From contig CADCUZ010000003.1 of NCBI GenBank assembly GCA_902806015.1, positions 1 through 18,334 on the forward strand: 18,334 bases of DNA, written 5' to 3'. Made by a program: the position numbers and the translations under genes. Below are positions 1-6,838 of the stretch, in pieces. The stretch's first letter is position 1. Every line of letters starts with the position of its first letter. The notes under the pieces were generated by a model. The model was not told the DNA's origin. It ran no database searches and saw only the letters and a program-made list of their open reading frames with translations. The DNA comes from an uncultured Rubrobacteraceae bacterium. GTDB lineage: Bacteria; Actinomycetota; Rubrobacteria; Rubrobacterales; Rubrobacteraceae.

Positions 1-1
1 G

Positions 2-589
2 GAGGACCGACTGGGACTGGTCGTGGGAGATGCAACGGGCAAGGGCGTGCCTGCTGCCCTAGTAATGTCCAGCACCCGCAGCATGCTCAGGGCAGTAGCC
101 CGAGCCTCCAACTCGCCGGGGGAGGTACTTGAGCAGGTCAACGATCTACTGGTCACCGACATCCCACCCAACATGTTCGTCACCTGCTTCTACGCCGTCC
201 TCGAGCCCAACAACGGACGGCTGGTCTACGCCAACGCAGGACACGACCTCCCTTACTGGCGCCGTAACGTTGGCGGGGCAAAGGAACTGAGGGCCAGGGG
301 TATGCCCCTTGGGCTTTTGCCAGGGATGGGCTACGAGGAGGATGAGATCGTGCTAAAGGGCGGCGAGAGCGTCCTGTTCTACAGCGACGGGTTGGTAGAG
401 GCACACGAGCCTAAGGGTGAGATGTTCGGTTTCCCTAGGCTGCGTGCACTCGTCGGCGAGCATGGTGAGGAGGAGAGGTCGCTAGGAGACTTTCTCTTGG
501 AGGAACTTTACTCCTTCGTAGGGGAGGGCTGGGAGCAGGAGGACGACATAACCCTCCTTACCCTGGAGCGCTCCGCATCCCTAAGCTGA
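2..589 (+). CDS. SpoIIE/PP2C-family protein serine phosphatase, C-terminal part (5' end outside window)
   Basis: The reading frame is already open at base 2, so this is the end of a longer gene. The visible ~195 residues are the C-terminal half of a PP2C-like phosphatase domain of the SpoIIE/RsbU type. They include GDATGKG near the start, whose Asp is a metal ligand in the family, then an ALVMSSTRSMLR helix, NAGHDLPYW, FYSDGLVEA with the second conserved acidic motif, and a terminal EDDITLLTL with the last metal-binding Asp. These enzymes dephosphorylate anti-sigma-factor antagonists or act as output domains behind GAF, PAS, HAMP or receiver modules. The sensory N-terminus is not visible, so the input signal is unknown. 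All metal-binding motifs expected in this half are intact, so it is probably functional. No downstream gene is close enough to suggest co-transcription. Confidence 0.9.
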   Translation, partial: EDRLGLVVGDATGKGVPAALVMSSTRSMLRAVARASNSPGEVLEQVNDLLVTDIPPNMFVTCFYAVLEPNNGRLVYANAGHDLPYWRRNVGGAKELRARGMPLGLLPGMGYEEDEIVLKGGESVLFYSDGLVEAHEPKGEMFGFPRLRALVGEHGEEERSLGDFLLEELYSFVGEGWEQEDDITLLTLERSASLS

Positions 590-636
590 ACTTCTTAGAA
601 CACCTCTGCGTCTATGAGCTTCGGTGAATTAGGCGG

Positions 637-753
637 GTGCCGCTGGCGTTGCGGGTTGCGGTTACGGTGTGTCTGTTGATCGCAGGTTTGGGTGCCGCCC
701 GCAACGCCCACGTCGGTGCACCCACCATAGAAGACGTAAAAGAAGGGGGGTGA
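637..753 (+). CDS. Candidate 38-residue membrane or secreted micropeptide
   Basis: An open frame from GTG 637 to TGA 751-753 encodes a short peptide. It has a basic N-terminus, a hydrophobic core (VAVTVCLLIAGLGAA) and a polar acidic tail ending in EDVKEGG. This is the layout of a single-helix membrane peptide or a signal-peptide stub. I do not recognise it. The start has only a weak purine-rich stretch upstream (aggcgg, very close to the GTG). It could equally be chance, or the front of a decayed secreted protein. Confidence 0.22.
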   Translation: MPLALRVAVTVCLLIAGLGAARNAHVGAPTIEDVKEGG

Positions 754-1112
754 CAACGGAAGGGGCGCGATGCAAGGTTCTGCGGCCTGTATGGGCTTCT
801 AGCCTCTTATAGATGAGTCTCGGTCGAGTGCCGCCTCGGGGGCTTGCCGTCCTGCGAGCTAGAGACTGTTCGCAAAGTCAGAGTCACTGGACTTCACCGG
901 CTACGACCTCTCGCCCCATCCGGAGCCAATCGCCTGGGACGACTCGCATGACGGGGCTAGCGTAGCTGGCGTGCTGATCTCTCCTCTGAGCGCGAGGGCG
1001 GGGTTTCGGATGCCGCGTATATCGGAACAACGCAGGGTACGACGAGGACGATGCCCCGTGCCAGCAACGGTAGGGGGTGAGGAATTCCTCCCTCGACAAA
1101 GATTCTTAAGGA
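754..1112. other. Stretch without a confident gene, upstream of the first TPP enzyme
   Basis: No confident gene is visible. It contains the first copy of the IS-end-like repeat (858-891). From about 881 to 985 a plus-strand frame without a start reads DFTGYDLSPHPEPIAWDDSH followed by DGASVAGVL. That is loosely reminiscent of the HGTxVAG region of S8 subtilases, but the motif is broken, so at most this is a relic. The last bases lead into the strong ribosome binding site of the gene at 1126. Confidence 0.4.
858..891 (+). repeat. IS-end-like repeat, copy 1
   Basis: These 34 bases match the stretch at 2909-2942 in direct orientation with four mismatches. The shared core is TCGCAAAGTCAGAG. Both copies begin with GCTAGAG, so a CTAG tetranucleotide sits at the outer edge, which fits the YTAR target duplication known for IS5-group elements. 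The second copy contains the end of a transposase reading frame, so this copy is inferred to be a solo IS terminus. No transposase can be seen next to it. Confidence 0.6.
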
Positions 1113-1125
1113 AGGAGAAGGCCTC

Positions 1126-2913
1126 ATGAGCGAGACCGTCGGCGATTACCTGGTGAAGCGACTCTCGGCGTGGGGGGTGAAGAGGATCTTCGGCTACCCG
1201 GGGGACGGCATTACCGGCGTCATGGGCGCCCTGCACCGGGCCGGGAACGACCCCGAGTTGATCCAGGTGCGCCACGAGGAGATGGCGTCTCTTATGGCGT
1301 GCGCCCACGCCAAGTTCACCGGAGAGGTCGGGGTGTGCCTGGCGACTTCGGGGCCGGGGGCGATACACCTGCTGAACGGCCTCTACGACGCGAAGATGGA
1401 CCACATGCCCGTGGTGGCGATCGTGGGTCAGCAGGCTCTGGCGTCTTTGGGCGGCGACTACCAGCAGGAGGTGGACCTCGTCTCGCTGTACAAGGACGTG
1501 GCCAACGAGTACGTGCACGTGCTCGCCGACCCCGCGCAGGCGCGGCACCTGGTCGACCGGGCGTTCCGTATCGCCAAGGCCGAGCGGACGGTGACTTGCC
1601 TGGTGGTGCCCTACGACGTCCAGGAGCTTGAAGCGGTCGAACAGCCGCCGCACGCGCACGGCTCGATCTTCTCGGGGGTCGGGTACTCGGAGCCGCGGGT
1701 GGTGCCCCTCGAGGAAGACCTGCTGCGCGCCGCCGAGGTGCTCAACTTCGGCGAGAGGGTCGCCATCTTGGTCGGCGCGGGCGCTTTGGGGGCGACCGAA
1801 GAGGTGATCGAGGTAGCCGACGCTCTGGGCGCCGGCGTGGCCAAGGCGCTCTTGGGCATGGCGGCGGTGCCGGACGATCTGCCGTTCGTGACCGGCGGAA
1901 TTGGCCCGATTGGCCGGGAGCCCTCTTGGGACCTGATGATGGGGTGCGACACGCTCCTCATGGTCGGCTCCAGCATGCCGTACACCGAGTACATGCCCCA
2001 ACCGGGCCAGGCCAGAGGCGTGCAGATCGACATCGACGGCCGCATGTTGAGCCTCCGTTACCCGATGGAGGTCAACCTCGTCGGGGACTCCGCCGAGACC
2101 TTGAGAGAGCTGCTCCCACACCTTAGGCGCAAAACGGACCGTACCTGGCGCGAGGAGATCGAGGGCAATGTGAGGCGCTACTGGGGAATCGCCGGGAAGC
2201 GCGCTAAGACGGATGCCGACCCCTTGAACCCCATGAGGGTCTTCTGGGAGCTCTCCGAGCGTCTACCCGACGGCTGCATCCTGACCGGTGACTCGGGCTC
2301 CGTAGTGAGCTGGATGTGCCAGGCCGTGAAGCTCCGCCGGGGCACGATGTGGTCGCTCTCCGGCGGGCTCGCCACGATGGGGTCGGGGGTACCGTACGCG
2401 ATCGCCGCCAAGCTCGCCCACCCGGACCGACCCGTGGTAGCCCTAGTCGGCGACGGGGCCATGCAGATGAACGGCAACGCGGAGCTCCTCACCGTGACGA
2501 ACCACTGGGAGCGGTGGGACGACCCCCGGCTCGTGGTGCTCGTCCTGAACAACCGCGACCTCTCCTTCGTTTCCTGGGAGCAGCGTTTCGAGTCCGGCGA
2601 CCCCCTGTTCCCCGCCTCGCAGAGGTTGCCCGACTTCCCGTACGCTAGCTACGCGGAGCTTCTCGGTCTGAAAGGTATCCGTGTCGGAAGACCCGAGGAT
2701 CTCGCGGGGGCCTGGGATGAGGCCCTCTCCGCCGACCGGCCCGTGGTGCTCGAGGCGGTCACCGACCCCGACGTGCCGCCGATGCCGCTCTCCCACGTCA
2801 GACCCGAGCAGGAGGAGGCTTTAGGCGCCGCGCTCGAAGCGGGCGACTCGGGGGTTAAGGAGTCCACGCCAGAGACGTTCAAGGAGAAGTTCGAGAAGTT
2901 CCTGCCGCGCTAG
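1126..2913 (+). CDS. Thiamine-diphosphate-dependent pyruvate oxidase / acetolactate synthase-like enzyme
   Basis: This 595-residue protein has the full three-domain layout of the POX/AHAS family. The N-terminal pyrimidine-binding domain carries GYPGDGITG (24-32) and RHEEMAS, with the activating Glu at 51. A central domain spans about 190-330. The C-terminal pyrophosphate-binding domain has GDG at 442-444 and NN at 475-476. GDYQQEVD and ALVGDGAMQMNGNAEL most resemble quinone-dependent or oxygen-dependent pyruvate oxidases (PoxB or YdaP type), which convert pyruvate to acetate or acetyl phosphate with CO2 release. Substrate is inferred from family only; acetolactate synthase or another 2-oxoacid decarboxylase remains possible. 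The ATG is fixed by an aaggaggag-like site (AAGGAAGGAG) about 8 bases upstream. No small regulatory subunit follows. The stop codon TAG lies exactly at an IS-end repeat. All key residues look intact. Confidence 0.9.
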   Translation: MSETVGDYLVKRLSAWGVKRIFGYPGDGITGVMGALHRAGNDPELIQVRHEEMASLMACAHAKFTGEVGVCLATSGPGAIHLLNGLYDAKMDHMPVVAIVGQQALASLGGDYQQEVDLVSLYKDVANEYVHVLADPAQARHLVDRAFRIAKAERTVTCLVVPYDVQELEAVEQPPHAHGSIFSGVGYSEPRVVPLEEDLLRAAEVLNFGERVAILVGAGALGATEEVIEVADALGAGVAKALLGMAAVPDDLPFVTGGIGPIGREPSWDLMMGCDTLLMVGSSMPYTEYMPQPGQARGVQIDIDGRMLSLRYPMEVNLVGDSAETLRELLPHLRRKTDRTWREEIEGNVRRYWGIAGKRAKTDADPLNPMRVFWELSERLPDGCILTGDSGSVVSWMCQAVKLRRGTMWSLSGGLATMGSGVPYAIAAKLAHPDRPVVALVGDGAMQMNGNAELLTVTNHWERWDDPRLVVLVLNNRDLSFVSWEQRFESGDPLFPASQRLPDFPYASYAELLGLKGIRVGRPEDLAGAWDEALSADRPVVLEAVTDPDVPPMPLSHVRPEQEEALGAALEAGDSGVKESTPETFKEKFEKFLPR

Positions 2914-2942
2914 AGCCTGCTCGCAAAGTCAGAGCCACAGGA
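2909..2942 (+). repeat. IS-end-like repeat, copy 2, overlapping the TPP gene stop codon
   Basis: This is the partner of 858-891 (30 of 34 bases identical, direct orientation, 2051 bases apart). Its first bases, GCTAG, contain the TAG stop of the upstream TPP gene. Its inner part contains the TGA stop of a minus-strand transposase frame, so this is the transposase-3' end of an IS. Confidence 0.65.
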
Positions 2943-3012
2943 GGAGTATCGCCGCGAGGGCGAGCATCGCCGGGAGGCTCTCGGCGGTCATCTCGTAGCG
3001 CGACGACACGCC
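2914..3012 (-). pseudogene. IS5-type transposase, C-terminal remnant
   Basis: The minus strand reads SSRYEMTAESLPAML then ALAAILLLWL and a TGA stop inside the terminal repeat. This matches the usual end of IS5/DDE_Tnp_1-type transposases, where a RYE..AES..AML..A.IL segment closes the protein just before the inverted repeat. Only about 30 residues survive. Upstream on the minus strand (above about 3012) the sequence no longer resembles a transposase and merges into another relic. The catalytic domain is gone, so the element is dead. Confidence 0.6.
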
Positions 3013-3020
3013 GGAACTGC

Positions 3021-3380
3021 TTAGGGACCGCCCACAAGCCGTTGGACGCGGTTGCACTTCTTGTAGAGTTCTACGTCGAACGACCTCCTGCGTTTCTCGC
3101 GGCGCCCTCGCAGGATGACCGCCCGGAACACGGGGGTGCGAAATGGGAAGCTTGCCGACCCCTCGGCCATCGGCGGAACCTGCCACGAGAATCCGCCAGC
3201 AGGCTCAAGGGCGAGGCGCTTGTCCACCCCGCCTGGGCCCGTGAGCGTTATAAACCGTACGCCGCCCCTTTGGAGCAGCGAACGCACGGCGGCCATATCC
3301 CTCTCCCGCCCGATAAGCGGCGTCGGCGGCGTCAGCAGCGAGTTGTCTCTGCTCCACGATCCGATACCCGGGCACGACAC
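3021..3380 (-). pseudogene. LuxR/AfsR-type ATP-binding regulator, degenerate N-terminal fragment
   Basis: The minus-strand frame encodes LLTPPTPLIGRERDMAAVRS, then LLQRGGVRFITLTGPGGV. This is the hallmark start of large NB-ARC/AAA-type ATPase regulators (LuxR, AfsR or adenylate-cyclase-linked), which normally continue GKTRLALEVA. Here the Walker A motif reads GPGGVDKRLAL (residues about 48-58): the essential GKT has become DK and one codon is missing. Just downstream the similarity jumps to another frame (ADGRGVGKLPISHP, resembling the ADGVxFVPLxPV that usually follows), so a frameshift is likely around 3185. Only about 80 residues of a protein usually 700-1000 long remain. It cannot encode a working ATPase. 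The gene appears truncated next to the transposase remnant at 2914-3012. Confidence 0.6.
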
Positions 3381-3648
3381 GGCGAGGGACGGCTTCCGGG
3401 CATTCTCGCGAAGCCCCTACAACTGGATGGAGATGCACCCGGTGGTGAGGCGGGGGGCGGTCGCGGGCACCGCGCTGGGGTTGTTGGCCGCCCTGCGCAG
3501 AAGACCGTAGCGTCGACTCGAAGGAGCCCGCGCGGGAATCTGTGGCGGACTCTCCATGGAATAGGGTCGCCTCGCGCCGGTCCACAGCCCCTTCGTATGG
3601 TGATGGAGAGTCTGAGCGGTGCGTCCGCGGGTCCGCCTCAGGGTGCCC
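3381..3648. other. Unassigned stretch between a regulator relic and the DUF2071 gene
   Basis: No gene is recognisable here. A plus-strand frame ends at 3510 with VVRRGAVAGTALGLLAALRR, a basic-flanked hydrophobic segment that could be the tail of a lost membrane protein, but I cannot name a family. The minus strand would be the upstream region of the regulator relic. Confidence 0.3.
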
Positions 3649-4401
3649 TTATCGTAACCTGGTTTTGGGCCAGACTCTTACCCTCAGGGGCTCGCCCTGC
3701 TGGTGGAGCAGCGGCCCGCCCTCCGGTAACGGCAGCCCCTGCGCTTCGATCATCGTCGAACGGCACGACAGCATGCGCGCCGCGTGCAGGGGCCAGGGCT
3801 TGTGAAAAATCCGTACCCGGTAGAGCCTGCCTCCGCGGGCGGAATAGAGGCAGTACCGCTCGATCAGGAAGAACTCCAGCGAACCCGGCTCGCATCGGGG
3901 CAGCCTCTCGCCGACCGTCCAGACGGCTTCGAACTCGGCGGACGCCGCGCGGCGGTGGGCGCGTCTGGAAGCGAAGCAGATGTTGCGGTCTCGCCGCTCG
4001 ATGCTCATGCGAGCTTTGAAGTACGGCAGATGGAAGGCAGCCCGTGCCCCGAGGGCGGCGACCGCGTTGTTTGCGTCCAAGGAAAAGAACCAAACCCCCG
4101 GCACACCGTCTAGGTGGACGTACGTCCTGACGTTCAGCTCGTGGGACTCGCTCAGGAACGGCAGCGGTGGCGTAAACGCCGGCCTGACGCCCCACATAGT
4201 GAACGGTGTGATGCCGACCCACGCGAGACCGTCGTGGGTGTCCACGACCAGGGGCTCGGGTATAAGCGGACGGAGCAGCTCCGCCGGCACGGGCCAGTGC
4301 AGAAACAGGAGCGAACCCCAATGTTGGTGCATGATCGGCAGCCCCGGCGGGCGCGTTCTTACCGAAAGGCGGTCGACGGCATCGATCGGCTCTCCTCTCA
4401 C
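3649..4401 (-). CDS. DUF2071 (YqjF-like) family protein
   Basis: The 250-residue product fits the DUF2071 family in length and sequence. It opens with MHQHWGSLLFLHWPVP and LLRPLIPEPLVVDTHDG, a signature in which a short Trp-rich start is followed by 'LRPLIP..L..D..DG.AWVG'. It continues with FTMWGVRP, ELNVRTYV and GVWFFSLDANN. The family is related in fold to acetoacetate decarboxylase; its biochemical role is not established. I accept GTG 4401 as start because GGAGGG lies directly upstream, though that spacing is very tight. The internal ATG before HQHWG is an alternative that would still keep the whole recognisable domain. The gene stands alone between decayed genes, with no operon partner. 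No internal stop or frameshift is seen. Confidence 0.8.
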   Translation of the reverse strand: MRGEPIDAVDRLSVRTRPPGLPIMHQHWGSLLFLHWPVPAELLRPLIPEPLVVDTHDGLAWVGITPFTMWGVRPAFTPPLPFLSESHELNVRTYVHLDGVPGVWFFSLDANNAVAALGARAAFHLPYFKARMSIERRDRNICFASRRAHRRAASAEFEAVWTVGERLPRCEPGSLEFFLIERYCLYSARGGRLYRVRIFHKPWPLHAARMLSCRSTMIEAQGLPLPEGGPLLHQQGEPLRVRVWPKTRLR

Positions 4402-4670
4402 GCCCTCCGATTCTGCCTTCGCCGACGGTTGCGCGCAACTCGTGCCAAAAGCGCCCCCCGAAAAACGGCCACCGCCGACGCCCCTCGCAACCTACGACTC
4501 TTCAAACGGAAGGACCCGAGAGCCTGCGCCAGGCGAATCGGCCCTCAAAGTCGCCGGGAGGCGCCCGCGGAGATCCGGAGCAGAGGTTTGGAAGTGCGTC
4601 CCGCCGGGATAACATCGTCTGACGGAGTTGGCAACGCATCGGCCGAGTGTAGAAGGAAGGACGGATCGCT

Positions 4671-5057
4671 ATGAGAAGCCCGTGCAACGCCACGGTGGTG
4701 ATCACCGGCGCCTCGAGCGGTATACGACTGGCCACCGCCCAGGCTTTTGCCCGGCGCGGTGCCAGGGTGGTCCTCGCCGCCTGGCGCCGCGAGCTGCTCG
4801 AACAGGCCGCACGCGACTGCGAGGCGCTCGGCGGGCGGGCGCTCGCCGTGCCGACCGACGTTACCGACCTTGCCCAAACGCGCGAGCTGGCAAGCACTGC
4901 GGCGTCGGTCTTCGGCGGCATCGACGTTTGGGTCAACAACGCCGGCACGAGCAAGTGGGGTCCCTGCGAAGGCATCGCGCTCGAATCACAGACGCGCCTG
5001 ATCGAACTGAACCGCCACGGCGCCATCTACGGCTCCCACACGGCGTCCGGTCCATGA
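4671..5057 (+). pseudogene. Short-chain dehydrogenase/reductase, 3'-truncated
   Basis: Residues 8-125 are a clear SDR Rossmann half: VVITGASSGIRLATAQAFAR at the nucleotide-binding end, a PTDVTD segment (61-66) and NNAG (89-92). Two things argue that it is dead. The glycine-rich motif TGxxxGxG reads TGASSGIR, so the third Gly is Arg at residue 19. The frame also runs into a stop after GAIYGSHTASGP, before the catalytic Ser and the YxxxK motif expected around residues 140-160, and no continuation is visible in other frames downstream. The start is supported by AAGGAAGGA about 9 bases upstream of ATG 4671, so the front of the gene, including its ribosome binding site, is preserved. About half of a typical 240-330 residue SDR is missing. 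Confidence 0.75.
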
Positions 5058-5139
5058 AGTTAGGAGACCACGGCGCTGCAGGGCTGGTACCCAGCCAACA
5101 TAACCGACAGCTCAGGAGTCATGGCCGTAGGAGGCAACG

Positions 5140-5877
5140 ATGCTACACCGCGACGTAGCCGACGGCGTTCACCGCCTCGGCGAACACTTCGTCAACTGGT
5201 ACCTCATAGAAGAAAGCGGCCGACTTACCGTGGTCGACGCGGGCCTGCCGGCCTCCTGGCGTTCCTTGTTGGAAGCCCTGAACGCGATCGGCCGCGCGCC
5301 CGGCGACGTCGAGGCGCTCGTGCTCACGCACGCCCACTTCGACCACATAGGCTTCGCCGAGCGCGCGAGGGTGGAACTCGGCATCCCGGTGTGGGTCCAC
5401 GAGAACGACGCATCGCTGACACGGCGGCCGTGGCTGTACATGAGCGAGCGCAGCCCGCTCCCGTACCTCGGCCGCAAGACGCTGCCGATCGTGGCCTCCT
5501 TCATCCGGGCCGGGGCGCCGCGCGTGGGCTCTATCCGCGAGGTGCGCCGGTTCGGGGACGAAGGGGTCCTCGACGTGCCGGGCTCGCCTGTTGTCCTGTT
5601 CACCCCTGGCCACACCTTGGGCCACGTCGCGCTCCACCTGCCCGAGCGCGACGTGGTCATCTCGGGCGACGCGCTGGTCACGCACGACCCCTACACAGAC
5701 ACCCGAGGCCCCAGGATCGTCGCGCGGGGGGCGACGGCCGACAGCGAGCGAGCGCTGGCCTCGCTCGACCGCCTGGCGGGCACGGGGGCCGGGACGCTCC
5801 TGCCCGGCCACGGCGAACCCTGGACGGGCGGCACCGAGCGTGCCGTGCAAGAAGCAAGGCGGGTGGGCGTCCTTTAA
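5140..5877 (+). CDS. Metallo-beta-lactamase-fold hydrolase
   Basis: The 245-residue protein shows the complete metal-binding set of the family. There is THAHFDHIG (63-71; His64, His66, Asp68, His69), His158 in TPGHTLGH, Asp177 in ISGDAL and His224 in LLPGHGEPW. The first ~40 residues (GVHRLGEHFVNWYLIEESG and VVDAGLPASW) are the usual lead strands. This places it among stand-alone zinc hydrolases related to glyoxalase II and quorum-quenching lactonases; true beta-lactamase activity is not implied and the substrate is unknown. The ATG is set by GGAGG five bases upstream. The gene sits between a truncated SDR and a dead IS and seems to be an intact survivor. It has no signal peptide, so it is probably cytoplasmic. 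Confidence 0.88.
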   Translation: MLHRDVADGVHRLGEHFVNWYLIEESGRLTVVDAGLPASWRSLLEALNAIGRAPGDVEALVLTHAHFDHIGFAERARVELGIPVWVHENDASLTRRPWLYMSERSPLPYLGRKTLPIVASFIRAGAPRVGSIREVRRFGDEGVLDVPGSPVVLFTPGHTLGHVALHLPERDVVISGDALVTHDPYTDTRGPRIVARGATADSERALASLDRLAGTGAGTLLPGHGEPWTGGTERAVQEARRVGVL

Positions 5878-5889
5878 CCTTCGCCCTTA

Positions 5890-6531
5890 CGGCGCCAGTC
5901 AAACGCCGCGCTGCGTGAGCCGCTACGGGCCCGTTCGGGTAGGAACCCGCTCCGGAGCGCAGGTGTTACCGACTCCCAGTCGTCCGACACCACCGGAGTG
6001 GGTGGAGAACAGAGGGGCTACGACGGAAACAAGTAGGTCCGCGGTAGGAAGCGGCACCTGCTGGTGGACACCGAAGGGTTGATCCTCAAAGCCAAGGTCC
6101 GCGGCGCCAAGGTGCCCGAATAGGATGGCCTGAGGCTCCGACTGGAGCCGGCGCGGACCGGGCTTTGGCGCCTGAAGGAGCTGTGGCTCGACGCAGGATA
6201 CGAGGGCAGGGGCAAGCGGCGGGCCGAGGAGAGTATGGGCTTAAGTGTGGAGGCCGTGCGCAAGCCACCCAAGCCCATACCGGAGAAGGTGGCGAAGGTT
6301 TGGGCCGAGGAAGGGCCAAGGAGGGCAAGAAGGTGTACTGGCAGAGGCTCATGCCTCCGCGAGGGTATGTGGCCTTACCTCGTCGATGGTTGGTTGGTGG
6401 GGCGGACTTCCTCTCGGTTGGGTCAGAACAGGAGGATGAGCAAGGACTACGAGAGGCCGCGCGCCAGCGCAGAAGCGTTCGTGTCCGCGACGATCATTCG
6501 TCTAATGTTGGGGAGGCTGGCACGTGGCTGA
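5890..6531 (+). pseudogene. IS5-family transposase, N-truncated with two amber codons and frameshifts
   Basis: One plus-strand frame reads LREPLRARSGRNP, AGVTDSQSSDTTGVGGEQRG, then after an in-frame TAG (6034) RKRHLLVDTEGLILKAKV. After a second TAG (6121) it gives ELWLDAGYEGRGKR, PKPIPEKVAKVWAEE and finally LGQNRRMSKDYERPRASAEA with a TGA at 6531. These are the DDE catalytic blocks of IS5-family (DDE_Tnp_1) transposases: the first Asp lies in TDSQS and the second in WLDAGYEG. Around 6310-6400 the matching segment (AKEGKKVYWQRLMPPRGYVA) is in another frame, so there are two compensating frameshifts, and the ER block holding the catalytic Glu is lost. The N-terminus is missing and the relic starts just after the hydrolase stop at 5877. 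Confidence 0.85.
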
Positions 6532-6838
6532 GAATCTCCAAACGGTTTCGGAAGGGTTGTTTTTGGGATGTCGCCTTGAGGAGGTTCCAAGAAGTTCGGG
6601 CGCGGGGCGAAGTGGGTAAGTGGGGTGCGTATCTCGAACGAACGCTCCTCTTCACCCATGGCGCGGCTCCTTCCTCGCACGCGACGAGGCCCCTTTTGGC
6701 GTCCTACGACATACCCGCCCGGTATTACACGCAGCTTCGGCCCTACTCACGGACGTCGCCGAAGGGAGGTTCTCCGAAGTTCGCATCTCGCTGTAGGCTG
6801 ATCCCCCTCCGGCACCAGACGCGCACGAGACGTTCACG
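6532..6838. other. Stretch without a recognisable gene
   Basis: This separates the dead transposase from the 3' end of the dehydrogenase gene. The first ~30 bases (around ctccaaacggtttcgg) probably still belong to the IS right end, but I cannot define a terminal repeat. No coding or RNA feature is recognisable. Confidence 0.35.

Noticed and set aside
901..2121. 406-residue minus-strand ORF opposite the first TPP enzyme
   Set aside because: Its codons mirror the highly conserved plus-strand gene and its product is His/Arg/Val-rich with no family features: a GC-driven antisense shadow.
858..2942. A functional composite transposon carrying the TPP gene
   Set aside because: No intact transposase is present, and only one copy of the repeat shows any transposase remnant; the evidence supports scars only.
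3042..4019. 325-residue plus-strand ORF over the regulator relic and the DUF2071 gene
   Set aside because: Composition is Arg/Pro/Gly-rich and it is antisense to two recognisable minus-strand sequences.
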